This document shows positions 18,747 to 27,195 of a DNA stretch of 64,000 bases, in pieces. The DNA comes from an uncultured Croceitalea sp. (GTDB taxonomy: Bacteria; Bacteroidota; Bacteroidia; Flavobacteriales; Flavobacteriaceae): positions 124,001 through 188,000 of the forward strand of contig CANNDD010000006.1 of assembly GCA_947503285.1 (NCBI GenBank), in the 5' to 3' direction. The notes under the pieces are model-generated. The model was given only the letters and a program-made list of their open reading frames with translations. It was not told where the DNA came from and did not search any database. Within the stretch, counting starts at the first letter, position 1. Each line of letters starts with the position of its first letter. Both the position numbers and the translations under genes were made by a program.

Positions 18747-19983
18747 AAAAAACTGGATTGTACCTATAGCCCTGGTTTTAATGCCATTAGGCACGCTTGC
18801 GCAGTTAAACAACCTTACGGGGTCCCCGTATTCCTTATTCGGACTTGGGGTCAGAACCAATTCCAACATAGGTAAAAACAATGCCTTAGGTAAAGGGGGA
18901 TATGCCCTTGAAGCAACGGATTTTATCAATAACTTCAATCCAGCTGCCTTTGCAGGAATCCCAAAAAAGAATTTTCTATTTGATATTGGAATTTTAACCG
19001 AACTTAGTCGTATCGAGAGTGGAAACAATGACGAAAGAAGGCTTGCCGGAAATATTGCAAGTATTGCCATAGCCGCGAGTATTGATAAAAACTCAGGGTT
19101 TGGACTTACTTTGAATCCCTTATCGGATGTGGGGTATGCAGTTGTGGGTATTGAGAGTAATATAGAAGGTTCCCTTGATAGCTTTGTCAGTAGTATTTTT
19201 GGTTCGGGTGGAATCAGTGATTTAAAGTTAAGTTACGGGTATCGTATCAACGACTACGTCAAAGCAGGTATTGGCTTTTCGTACTTATTTGGTAACATTA
19301 CCGAAACGGAGCGCATCAATGCGGGGGTAAGTTCGTTGACCGTTGAGGAGACAAACGTCTATAATGGTGGACGGATCGAATTAGGTTTGCAAGGCAAGTT
19401 CAGCAATACGTTTTCATTTGGCACCCGATGGCAATTGCCTACCGCCCTTAATGGAAAAAGGGATAGAAGTATTCAAAAAATAATAGATTTAGTGCCTGCA
19501 CCGAGTACTGTTGAAAACACCAATGATGTTGACATCCCTAATTTTGATCTGCCCCTTGAAGTGAGCACAGGAGTCGCATTTAGGCCCTTACCGAATTTAA
19601 ATTTTAATCTCGATTACACAAAGAGTTATTGGAACGCTACTGACCAAAGCGACAATATCGGTGATTTTGTCGATCAAGATATTGTCGCTATAGGTGCGGA
19701 ATATATGAAGGACCCCGATAGTTTTAGGTATTGGGAGCGTATTCAATTCAGGGCTGGCTTTAATTATGATAGTGGTTATCTCGAAGTCAACAATGAAGCC
19801 ATCAACAGTTTTTCCATAACCGGAGGTATAGGTTTCCCCGTTGGCCAATCAAGATTAAATCTAGCATACACCTACCGAGAAAGTGGTTCATCAAATGGTA
19901 TTTTGGTACAAGAGGCTTTTAATACCATAAATATCAATTTTAGCCTAAGGGATTTTTGGTTTTTGAAGCGTAAGGTAGAGTAA
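18736..19983 (+). CDS. OMPP1/FadL-like outer-membrane protein
   Basis: Product of 415 residues from the ATG at 18736; a Met three codons earlier at 18727 is also possible. Both overlap the DUF4270 gene end by about 10-20 bases. A signal peptide (MKIRKNWIVPIALVLMPLGTLAQ) precedes SPYSLFGLGVRTNSNIGKNNALGKGGYA and NNFNPAAFAGIPKKNFLFDIG, the start typical of flavobacterial FadL/PorV-like barrels (a gating N-terminal stretch, then NPA). Strands continue to the end (LNLAYTYRES, ININFSLRDFWFLKRKVE). It probably forms an outer-membrane channel for hydrophobic molecules or a scaffold for the DUF4270 lipoprotein. Cargo is unknown. Confidence 0.7.
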   Translation: MKIRKNWIVPIALVLMPLGTLAQLNNLTGSPYSLFGLGVRTNSNIGKNNALGKGGYALEATDFINNFNPAAFAGIPKKNFLFDIGILTELSRIESGNNDERRLAGNIASIAIAASIDKNSGFGLTLNPLSDVGYAVVGIESNIEGSLDSFVSSIFGSGGISDLKLSYGYRINDYVKAGIGFSYLFGNITETERINAGVSSLTVEETNVYNGGRIELGLQGKFSNTFSFGTRWQLPTALNGKRDRSIQKIIDLVPAPSTVENTNDVDIPNFDLPLEVSTGVAFRPLPNLNFNLDYTKSYWNATDQSDNIGDFVDQDIVAIGAEYMKDPDSFRYWERIQFRAGFNYDSGYLEVNNEAINSFSITGGIGFPVGQSRLNLAYTYRESGSSNGILVQEAFNTININFSLRDFWFLKRKVE

Positions 19984-19986
19984 TCT

Positions 19987-20007
19987 TAACCCGTTTGATG
20001 TGGGTTA
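19987..20007. terminator. Weak hairpin between convergent genes
   Basis: A 6-bp inverted repeat TAACCC/GGGTTA with a 9-base loop sits between the porin-like gene and the CPXCG gene, which converge here. There is no T-run, so factor-independent termination is uncertain. Confidence 0.3.
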
Positions 20008-20019
20008 TTGCCAAACCAA

Positions 20020-20202
20020 TTACTGCTCTATATTTCTTGCCTCAAAACTTAGCAGTTCATTCGCCTCGAACTGTGGGCTTACCTCAATGGGGTTACAGCA
20101 TACCTCGCAGTCTTCAACATAAGTTTGATGCGTGATGGAAGTATCCAACAGCATGGATATTTCTTCCCAACAATACGGACATTGAAAAAAATACTCGAAC
20201 AT
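20020..20202 (-). CDS. CPXCG-motif cysteine-rich small protein
   Basis: Product of 60 residues. It has two cysteine pairs, CPYCWE at residues 8-11 and CEVCCNP near residues 32-36, in the setting FQCPYCWEEISMLLDTS and YVEDCEVCCNPIEV. This is the CPXCG family of small zinc-ribbon proteins found across proteobacteria and Bacteroidota, whose function is unknown. It starts two bases after the TolC gene stop, so it is the fourth gene of the RND operon. Whether the linkage to efflux is functional or accidental is not known. Confidence 0.8.
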   Translation of the reverse strand: MFEYFFQCPYCWEEISMLLDTSITHQTYVEDCEVCCNPIEVSPQFEANELLSFEARNIEQ

Positions 20203-20204
20203 TG

Positions 20205-21599
20205 TTAAAGGTCCACGTTGAGCAATTGACCTGTGAGTTGAAGTAATTGTAACTCGGCCAATTTGGCGTTATACTTGGCCAGGCTTTTACTGGTTTTTGC
20301 ATTCAATAGATTTAGCTGGGCCTGTCTAAGTTCAACGGAACTAATTTGGCCTAATTTGTAACGCTCGCTTGAACGATCGTAATTATTGGTAGCGGTAATT
20401 ACGTTTTGCTCTTGTAAACGATATATCTGCAAACGGTTATTATAGTTCCCTTTTGCATTCGCAATATCCCGTTTTACTTCTTGTTTTATCTGTTGCTCCA
20501 GGGTCTCTTGACTCTCTAGCAATACCTTGGCATTTTTAATCTGTGTTATTCCACTACCGCCATCAAAAAGGTCCCAGGTTAAGGTAGCCCCTAGGCCAAA
20601 GTTTCTTCTATTGTTTACATTGACCCCGGGAAAGAAAGCACTAGGTGCATTTTGATTGAGGTTCCATCCATAAAAACCTGTCAATCCTACGGTTGGTAAG
20701 AATACCGATTTGCCCGCCTTTAGGTTGTAATCATTTATCGTAATGTTCTTTTCAGCCTGTAACATTCGAATGTTATTGCTTTCCCCCTGCTCTAAAAAAT
20801 CCTCTAAAATCAGGGGATTGGCGAATATTACCGTAGTATCGACCGCAAAGGTCACTTGCAGATCCCTATTCAATAATAGATTCAAATCGCGCTGGGTATT
20901 TCGAAGCGTCTGCCTTTCATTCATTAGATTGATACTATCGTTGACCAAATCAACCTCGGCATTTAGAACATCCAATTTATTGGTCTGACCATATTCGAAA
21001 CTATAATCTGCCCGCTGCAGTCTATTTTTGGTATTGGCGAAAGTCTCTTCAAGTACCCCGATATTCTCGGATAGGCGCGCCACTTCAAAATAAACCGTAA
21101 AAAGTTGTAGCATTGTGGTTTCAATGGTCTCCCTCGCTTGAAGTTCTGAAAGATTATATTCTTCTTTTAAGCGTTTGTAGTCATACAGTCTTCCCAATCC
21201 ATCAAAAAGGGTGTAATTGGCCGTTACCCTTGCACTATACCGTTGGGCCTCAGCTTTATTCAACTCTGCATCCGGTCTAGGAACGGGGTCACCCGTTTGC
21301 TCATCTATAAGTGGATTTCCCTCGGCATCCGATAAAAATTGCCCCGGAAACTCAAAAGTAGAGTCATCACGTTGGTAATTTGCACCGGCACTACCGATAA
21401 GGCTTGGCAAAAAGCCTGAGTTCAAAAAGCTTTTATTATTGGCCGCCACCTTGACGTTGTTTCTTGCTATTATGATTCCGAAGTTATTTTCAAGAGTAAG
21501 TTGAACTGCTTTCTCTTTAGATAATATTTGGTCTTGTGCAACGCTGGAATTCACTAAAGCCACAAGGATTGTGGCCGTTAAGAAGTTTTTTACTCGCAT
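20205..21599 (-). CDS. TolC-family outer-membrane efflux channel (RND system 2)
   Basis: Product of 464 residues with a signal peptide ending around SSVAQ. Outer-membrane efflux protein repeats are visible: KEKAVQLTLENNFGIIIARNN, ETTMLQLFTVYFEVARL and the C-terminal SSVELRQAQLNLLNAKTS. The start codon overlaps the pump stop codon by one base, so translation is coupled. A loop near residues 75-100 (ADAEGNPLIDEQTGDPVPR-like) is longer than in the paralogue at 6410-7720. It forms the outer-membrane duct of the second tripartite system. Confidence 0.92.
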   Translation of the reverse strand: MRVKNFLTATILVALVNSSVAQDQILSKEKAVQLTLENNFGIIIARNNVKVAANNKSFLNSGFLPSLIGSAGANYQRDDSTFEFPGQFLSDAEGNPLIDEQTGDPVPRPDAELNKAEAQRYSARVTANYTLFDGLGRLYDYKRLKEEYNLSELQARETIETTMLQLFTVYFEVARLSENIGVLEETFANTKNRLQRADYSFEYGQTNKLDVLNAEVDLVNDSINLMNERQTLRNTQRDLNLLLNRDLQVTFAVDTTVIFANPLILEDFLEQGESNNIRMLQAEKNITINDYNLKAGKSVFLPTVGLTGFYGWNLNQNAPSAFFPGVNVNNRRNFGLGATLTWDLFDGGSGITQIKNAKVLLESQETLEQQIKQEVKRDIANAKGNYNNRLQIYRLQEQNVITATNNYDRSSERYKLGQISSVELRQAQLNLLNAKTSKSLAKYNAKLAELQLLQLTGQLLNVDL

Positions 21600-24500
21600 T
21601 ATAAAATTTCCTCTAGTTCTTTTTCACTTTTATCATCGTAAGAAGTACCTGGTTGATGACCATTTAGATTAGTACTTTTGCTTTCGCTCATGTGGGCTTC
21701 CTCTTTTTGCTCCTTTATTGCCCGTTCCACTTCTTCTTTACTGATTTGATTACCGGTTTTCAACCATTTGGCACCTACTTTAATATTATTGCTAAATGAA
21801 AGAAAGAGCGGTAACATCAATAAAGTCAAAACCGTGGCAAAACCGATACCATAGGCTATTGAGATGGCCATAGGTTTTAAAAATTGGGCTTGCCTACTTT
21901 TTTCCAAAAGTAGGGGTGCCAAACCTGCAATTGTAGTGATCGAGGTAAGAAAAATAGCCCTAAAACGTGAACGACCTGCCTCAAAGAGGGCCTTGTCAAA
22001 TTCCATCCCCTCCCGCAAATTACTGTTGAACTTACCGATCAGTACCAAACCGTCATTCACCATAATCCCGATTAGGGCGATGATACCCAACATCGATAGA
22101 ATGTTGATCGGAAAACCATGGATCCAATGGCCCCAAGAGACCGCTGTCAAACTAAAAGGCACCAATAGCAATAGCAACAAAGGTTGGCTAAAACTTCTAA
22201 ACGTGAAGGCAATGGTTAGGTAGATTAAAAAAAGTACGGCCAAACCAACGAAATTCAATGAATCGGTCAACTTGTTACGTTCCCTGTTCTGACCTTCATA
22301 TGAGGCGGTGACGGTTGGGTATTTTGACTGTATATCGGGCATAATCTCACTCCGTATCCAAGTTAAGATATCAGGTGCACTGGTGGTTTCGGCATCTTTC
22401 AAATCGGCACTTATCCGAATTTCGCGCTGCCCTTCCAAATGATTGATGGCAACGTCACCCCTAGAAATACTGTAGGTTGCAATTTCTTTAAGTGGCACCC
22501 TAGCCCCTGAAGCGGTAGCGATTCGCATTTCATCTAAATCAATGATCGATGACCTATTTTCCCGGTCATATCGAACCCAAACCCTGATTTCATCCTGGCC
22601 CCGTTGAAAGCGTTGTGCCTGAACCCCGAAAAACCCTGCCCTTACTTGGTTCATCACGGTACGCAGGTCTAGCCCTAAAAGATAGGCGTTCTCTTTTAGA
22701 TCTAACTGAATTTCCTTAATTCCCGCAGGGTCGTTATCGGCCACATCCTTCAATAAGTCATTGCTTAACAATGCCGCTTTTAGCTCTTTTTTGGCCGCCT
22801 TAAGTTCCGAGATATTATTTCCGAGTAATGAAACGGACACGGGATCACCCCCGAAATTACCCCCTGAGCCGTATATCAGACTTTCTACCCCAACTACTGG
22901 GCCAACTAATTCGCGTAGGCGAGTGGTGACCAAATCTGAGCGAATGGCATCAGGTCGCTCTTCACCCGGCAGTAAATTAATTACCAGAGTGGCCGTTGAA
23001 GAACCAGGACCCACATTCTTAATCATATTCTTAAAAAGCATCTTATCGGCCCCTTGCAAATATTCTTCGGTCAACTCTTCATTGACCAATACCGCTTTTT
23101 CCTCTATCAGACTGATGATGGAATCCGTAACTTTTTCATTGGTCCCATTAGGCATTAGTAGCTCGACCGCGATACGGTCACTTGCAATTCTGGGAAAGAA
23201 AGCGGTTCTGATAATTCCCCCACCAATAGATCCAAAGGTCAACATCAAGGCCATTATGAACAGGGCAAATGTCAATAACTTGTAGTCCAACGTGAATTTT
23301 AGGGCCGGGCTATACAGTTTATCACGCATCCAACCCATAAACTGGTCCCCTGCCTTATTGACTACCCTTAGTTTGGCAAACACTTGGCCAATTTTTGATT
23401 TTGGCCCATCACTTTGCTGACTTAATGCCTTTGAGTGTGCTAAGTGGGCTGGTAGTATGATCAGTGCTTCTACAAGTGAGACTACCAAGGTGAGGATTAC
23501 AATTACCGATACCTCACCAAAAAAATCCCCTATACGACCATCTAAAAATAGAAATATCGAAAAAGCAAGAATCGTAGTGATGATTGCCGAAACGATGGGT
23601 GGAATTACTTCCATTGTACCATCAACAGCCGCTTGAATGGGGCTCTTACCCTTTTCATAGTGTTGGTAAATATTCTCTGCTATGACGATACCGTCATCTA
23701 CTAGGATACCGATGACTATTATCATTCCGAATAAAGACAATACATTGATGGTAACATTTAGCATTGGTGCAAATACGAACATCCCCAAGAAGGCGACCGG
23801 CAGACCAAAAGCAACCCAGAAAGCAAGTCTTGTATTCAAGAACAATGATAAAAACAGTAATACCAAAATCATACCCATTACCGCATTTTCAGTGAGCAAT
23901 TGGGTTCTTTGGGTCAAGGTCGTCGATAGATCACTTACAACGTTCAGCTCAACATTGTTATATTTTTGATTGAATTCCTCTATGTATTCCTTTACGTTCT
24001 CGGCCGACCCGATCAAATCTTCGGTATTCGTACTTGTAATGGTGATATTTACCGCCAAATCGCTATTGTAGTAGGTCGCATTCGGAGTTTCGGAAAAACG
24101 ATCTGAAATCGTAGCTACATCTTTTAAGCGTACGGTTCTTCCAGAGGCATCGCCCCTCACGATAATATTTGAAAGTTCATCGCCATAATAAGAACGATTG
24201 TTGGCCCGGATCAAGTATTCTTCGGCACTTGTTTTGATATTACCGCCCGTAACCAAAATATTGGCGTTGGCAACGGCTTGGGATACCTCATTAAACGATA
24301 GATTATAGGCCAATAGACTATTTTCATTTACGGCAATCTCAATTTCTTCTTCTGGATACCCTGAAATGCTAATTTGGGATATTCCCTCCATCGCCCTTAA
24401 ATCATTTTCTACCTGTCTGCCAATCTGTTTCAAGGTCGCCAATGTTATGCTCTCGCCACTTATCGAGAAACTTATGGTCTGACGAACAGCTTCCAATTTG

Positions 24501-24886
24501 GAAACTACCAAAGGCTCCATACCGGTCGGAAAGGTAGGAACGCGATCAACGGCATTCTTTACCTCTAACAACATAAAATCGATATCCTGACCCTTTTCAA
24601 TCTCAACATTAATGGAACCGGAATTTTCTCTAGAGGTCGACGTAACCCGGTCTACACCCTGCAACCCTTTTAGGTTATCTTCTATTTTCAATACGATCCC
24701 TTCTTCAATTTCTTGAGGGGACGCCCCGGGGTATACGATACTGATCAATACATTTTTTGATTCGGTAAGCGGAAAGAACGAGGATTTTAGGGATAATGCA
24801 CCTACTACACCAAATACCAAGAATGCTACGATTATGACATTGACCGCAACATGGTACTTGATGAAATATTCAATTATCTTTCTCAT
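21599..24886 (-). CDS. RND-family efflux permease (RND system 2)
   Basis: Product of 1095 residues. Same family layout as the pump at 7707: first membrane segment, YPGASPQEIEEGI, proton-relay GILVDDGIVIAENI, second-half VNDGLVLIGKF and LTSITTIAGLAPL. It carries a polar C-terminal tail about 40 residues longer than its paralogue (after SKEEVERAIKEQKEE), predicted cytoplasmic. It overlaps the fusion protein gene by four bases (ATGA) and the TolC gene by one base, a tightly coupled operon. Substrate unknown. Confidence 0.93.
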   Translation of the reverse strand: MRKIIEYFIKYHVAVNVIIVAFLVFGVVGALSLKSSFFPLTESKNVLISIVYPGASPQEIEEGIVLKIEDNLKGLQGVDRVTSTSRENSGSINVEIEKGQDIDFMLLEVKNAVDRVPTFPTGMEPLVVSKLEAVRQTISFSISGESITLATLKQIGRQVENDLRAMEGISQISISGYPEEEIEIAVNENSLLAYNLSFNEVSQAVANANILVTGGNIKTSAEEYLIRANNRSYYGDELSNIIVRGDASGRTVRLKDVATISDRFSETPNATYYNSDLAVNITITSTNTEDLIGSAENVKEYIEEFNQKYNNVELNVVSDLSTTLTQRTQLLTENAVMGMILVLLFLSLFLNTRLAFWVAFGLPVAFLGMFVFAPMLNVTINVLSLFGMIIVIGILVDDGIVIAENIYQHYEKGKSPIQAAVDGTMEVIPPIVSAIITTILAFSIFLFLDGRIGDFFGEVSVIVILTLVVSLVEALIILPAHLAHSKALSQQSDGPKSKIGQVFAKLRVVNKAGDQFMGWMRDKLYSPALKFTLDYKLLTFALFIMALMLTFGSIGGGIIRTAFFPRIASDRIAVELLMPNGTNEKVTDSIISLIEEKAVLVNEELTEEYLQGADKMLFKNMIKNVGPGSSTATLVINLLPGEERPDAIRSDLVTTRLRELVGPVVGVESLIYGSGGNFGGDPVSVSLLGNNISELKAAKKELKAALLSNDLLKDVADNDPAGIKEIQLDLKENAYLLGLDLRTVMNQVRAGFFGVQAQRFQRGQDEIRVWVRYDRENRSSIIDLDEMRIATASGARVPLKEIATYSISRGDVAINHLEGQREIRISADLKDAETTSAPDILTWIRSEIMPDIQSKYPTVTASYEGQNRERNKLTDSLNFVGLAVLFLIYLTIAFTFRSFSQPLLLLLLVPFSLTAVSWGHWIHGFPINILSMLGIIALIGIMVNDGLVLIGKFNSNLREGMEFDKALFEAGRSRFRAIFLTSITTIAGLAPLLLEKSRQAQFLKPMAISIAYGIGFATVLTLLMLPLFLSFSNNIKVGAKWLKTGNQISKEEVERAIKEQKEEAHMSESKSTNLNGHQPGTSYDDKSEKELEEIL

Positions 24887-26019
24887 TTTGAAACTTTTTC
24901 TTGACTCGCACCTGCATAGACCTTCACCAACATACCTGAATAAGCGCCAACGACCGGTCTAGAGACTATGGTTTCACCATTTGGTACATTTTTCAAGACC
25001 ACCTTTTTATCTGAAAAATAAATGGGTGATACATCAATAAGATCTAAGATTGAATCACGTACCACATAAATTTGATTGTTTTCGGTCAGCAGTGCACGAT
25101 CGACCTCTATGGCATTATCCTCATTTTTGGCATTGAGGTTGGCCTCTAGATATTGACCTTCTTTAAGGCGTTCACCGCTGACCTCGATAAATGTGGTAAT
25201 GGTTTGTGAGGCTTGATCTACCCGTCCGTTTATGCGTACCACCTTACCTGTATATGTTTTGGTTTTCCCTAAATTATGAAGGGTGACCTCTTCGCCGACA
25301 TTTAAAAAATCAGCGTACGACTTACTAATCGCCACTTCAAGCTCATATACATCAGGTTTAATAAACTCGCCCAACTTCTGCCCTGCCCGCACCAAGGTAC
25401 CCTCAGTAACGAGCGTCTCGGTAAGCACCCCGGAAAACGGTGCTGCTATGGTATATTTTGATAGACGTTGTTCAAGGTTCTTAACATTGTAGTAGGCGCT
25501 AAAAACCCCACGGCCCGTTATAAAGAATTTTTCTTTTTCAGAACTTATTTCAGGCAATAGTGGTGTGGTCTTGTTCAAATCAAAATTTGATACATAACCC
25601 TGCCATTTTGAAAAGTGTTCAGGATAATCCAATCGTAAATCAGGAAGCACGGATGTAATCAAGTTGTACAACTCACTTTTTGCCGATTGTACAGTGGCAT
25701 AATACTCAGATGCATCGATTTTAATAAGGGTCTGACGGGCAGAATAAGATTGTCCCGTTTTGAAGAGATGGCTTCCCTTTCGAAGTACCCCTTGTACTTC
25801 AGCATACAATTCCACACGGTTTTTGGCAACAAGGTTGCCGTTGGCCGGAACTTTAATGGCCACGGTAGTATTCTCGACTGTGTCGACAAAAACGGTCTTA
25901 ACTACTTTTTTCGGTTGGGGCCGACGATTTTCTTTACTGTCAACTATGAATTTGGAGATGAGTATGGAACCTACGATTACGGCAATACCCAATATAACTG
26001 AGAGAATTGTTTTACGCAT
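24883..26019 (-). CDS. RND efflux membrane fusion protein (RND system 2)
   Basis: Product of 378 residues from the ATG at 26019 (MRKTILSVILGIAVIVGSILI). The frame is open upstream to 26130, but that stretch lies inside the terminator of the preceding gene and across a -7-like box (26040-26047), so it is not used here. A membrane anchor is followed by the barrel-sandwich halves (PANGNLVAKNRVELYAEVQGVL and IAAPFSGVLTETLVTEGTLV). In between is the same special segment as in system 1, with LPDLRLDYP, KW..Y and TPLLPEISSEKEKFF. A beta-barrel and membrane-proximal domain follow. It should bridge pump and TolC in the periplasm. Confidence 0.9.
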   Translation of the reverse strand: MRKTILSVILGIAVIVGSILISKFIVDSKENRRPQPKKVVKTVFVDTVENTTVAIKVPANGNLVAKNRVELYAEVQGVLRKGSHLFKTGQSYSARQTLIKIDASEYYATVQSAKSELYNLITSVLPDLRLDYPEHFSKWQGYVSNFDLNKTTPLLPEISSEKEKFFITGRGVFSAYYNVKNLEQRLSKYTIAAPFSGVLTETLVTEGTLVRAGQKLGEFIKPDVYELEVAISKSYADFLNVGEEVTLHNLGKTKTYTGKVVRINGRVDQASQTITTFIEVSGERLKEGQYLEANLNAKNEDNAIEVDRALLTENNQIYVVRDSILDLIDVSPIYFSDKKVVLKNVPNGETIVSRPVVGAYSGMLVKVYAGASQEKVSK

Positions 26020-26039
26020 TAGGGTCTGATTAGTTTCTG

Positions 26040-26047
26040 CAAAACTA
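26040..26047 (-). promoter_or_regulatory. Putative -7 box for RND operon 2
   Basis: On the minus strand the box reads TAGTTTTG (consensus TAnnTTTG), about 20 bases before the ATG at 26019. No good -33 TTG was found at the usual distance, so this is tentative. Confidence 0.35.
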
Positions 26048-26116
26048 TTGCAACCGTATAGCTTCTTGGTTAAAAATTTCATAAATGTTCGGAGCAGGCC
26101 CAAAACCATGGAACAA

Positions 26117-26141
26117 AAAAGGGGACACACCTCTGCGTCCC
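26117..26141 (-). terminator. Rho-independent terminator of the LRR gene
   Basis: On the minus strand a GGGGAC / GTCCCC stem with a short purine-rich loop is followed by six T residues, about 30 bases after the LRR stop. It separates the LRR gene from the RND operon downstream and argues against the longer start of the fusion protein. Confidence 0.8.
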
Positions 26142-26169
26142 CGAACCAAACAAACTAAAGTATAACTAA

Positions 26170-27060
26170 CTACTCATTATCGTCATCATCTTCAAACTTC
26201 GTATCGGCCATTCGGGTACGTGCACGTTGAAGATTGATTTCATTATAAAGGTTCAATGTCTTATCATCGGTATCAAAGACCAAAAACTGTTTTGAATCCA
26301 TTGCTTGTAATCCTTTGAAAGATTCAAACCTATTGTTCTGTATTTGTAAAACCTTAAGGCTCGCCAACTGACCAAACTCCGTAGGAATCTCACCGCCTAA
26401 CTTATTATTGGCCAAGACCAATTCCTTCAATTTTCCCAGCTTACCCATTTCTTGGGGAATCGCTCCCTCAAGGCTATTCTCAAAAAGGCCCAGTACTTCC
26501 AATTTACTTAAGTCACCGATTGAAACCGGTATGAAACCTTTGAGATTATTACTAGATAAATTCAACACTTTCAGGGATTTTAAATTCCCCAGACTTTCCG
26601 GTATAGGACCGGTCAAAAAATTGTTGAACAATGATAGTTCTTCTAGCTCACTGAGATTACCAATGCCCTGGGGCAATGAACCTTTTATCCTATTCATCTC
26701 TAACTTCAAAACCCTCAACTCGGTTAAATTCACGATGTCTTTAGGCAGAACACCTGTAAGGCTATTGAAGGCTAAATTCAGCTGTCTTAAGTGTTTAAGT
26801 GACCCTATACTTTCAGGTAAGGTTCCGCTGAGATTGTTGTTGAATAAATCAATGGCCACCACATGGTCGTTTTCTACCACAACCCCCTTCCATTTCGCTA
26901 TTGGTGTATCCAGATTCCAACTTGTAGACCAATTTTCACCATTTGTACTCGCATATAGGTCTAGCAATGCTTTCTTCTCTTGCTTAGAAATGGTGCTTGC
27001 AACTGTCGTCGTACTTATACAGGCGACCCATAAGAGTAAAAAAATAGTGGTACGGTTCAT
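26170..27060 (-). CDS. Secreted plant-type leucine-rich repeat protein
   Basis: Product of 296 residues with a signal peptide (MNRTTIFLLLWVACISTTTVAS). Next comes an N-terminal cap like that of plant LRR proteins (KKALLDLYASTNGENW...W..W.GV) but without the usual cysteines. Then about eight 24-residue repeats of the form LxxLxLxxNxLxGxIPxxIGxLxx (for example LRQLNLAFNSLTGVLPKDI, LKVLNLSSNNLKGFIPVSI). The last repeat decays into a cap ending in a strongly acidic tail (FEDDDDNE). Such proteins mediate protein or glycan binding at the cell surface or outside. No type IX sorting domain is recognisable at the C-terminus. It is monocistronic by the terminator after it. Confidence 0.85.
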   Translation of the reverse strand: MNRTTIFLLLWVACISTTTVASTISKQEKKALLDLYASTNGENWSTSWNLDTPIAKWKGVVVENDHVVAIDLFNNNLSGTLPESIGSLKHLRQLNLAFNSLTGVLPKDIVNLTELRVLKLEMNRIKGSLPQGIGNLSELEELSLFNNFLTGPIPESLGNLKSLKVLNLSSNNLKGFIPVSIGDLSKLEVLGLFENSLEGAIPQEMGKLGKLKELVLANNKLGGEIPTEFGQLASLKVLQIQNNRFESFKGLQAMDSKQFLVFDTDDKTLNLYNEINLQRARTRMADTKFEDDDDNE

Positions 27061-27195
27061 ATCAGTATTTAGAATTATAAGAATTTACCTACAAATAAAT
27101 AGGAACCCACGACTATCACCAAATAAAATAAGTGTAATCGCTAAAAATTGTGGTGAAAGTGATGAATCTTGTGGTAAAGTAAGTTTATTCTTACT

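Noticed and set aside
22761-23285. Plus-strand frame of about 170 codons opposite RND pump 2
   Set aside because: Shadow of the pump gene, no independent support.
26020-26130. Longer N-terminus of the second membrane fusion protein
   Set aside because: It would begin inside the terminator of the LRR gene and span a -7-like box; the start at 26019 gives a normal membrane anchor.
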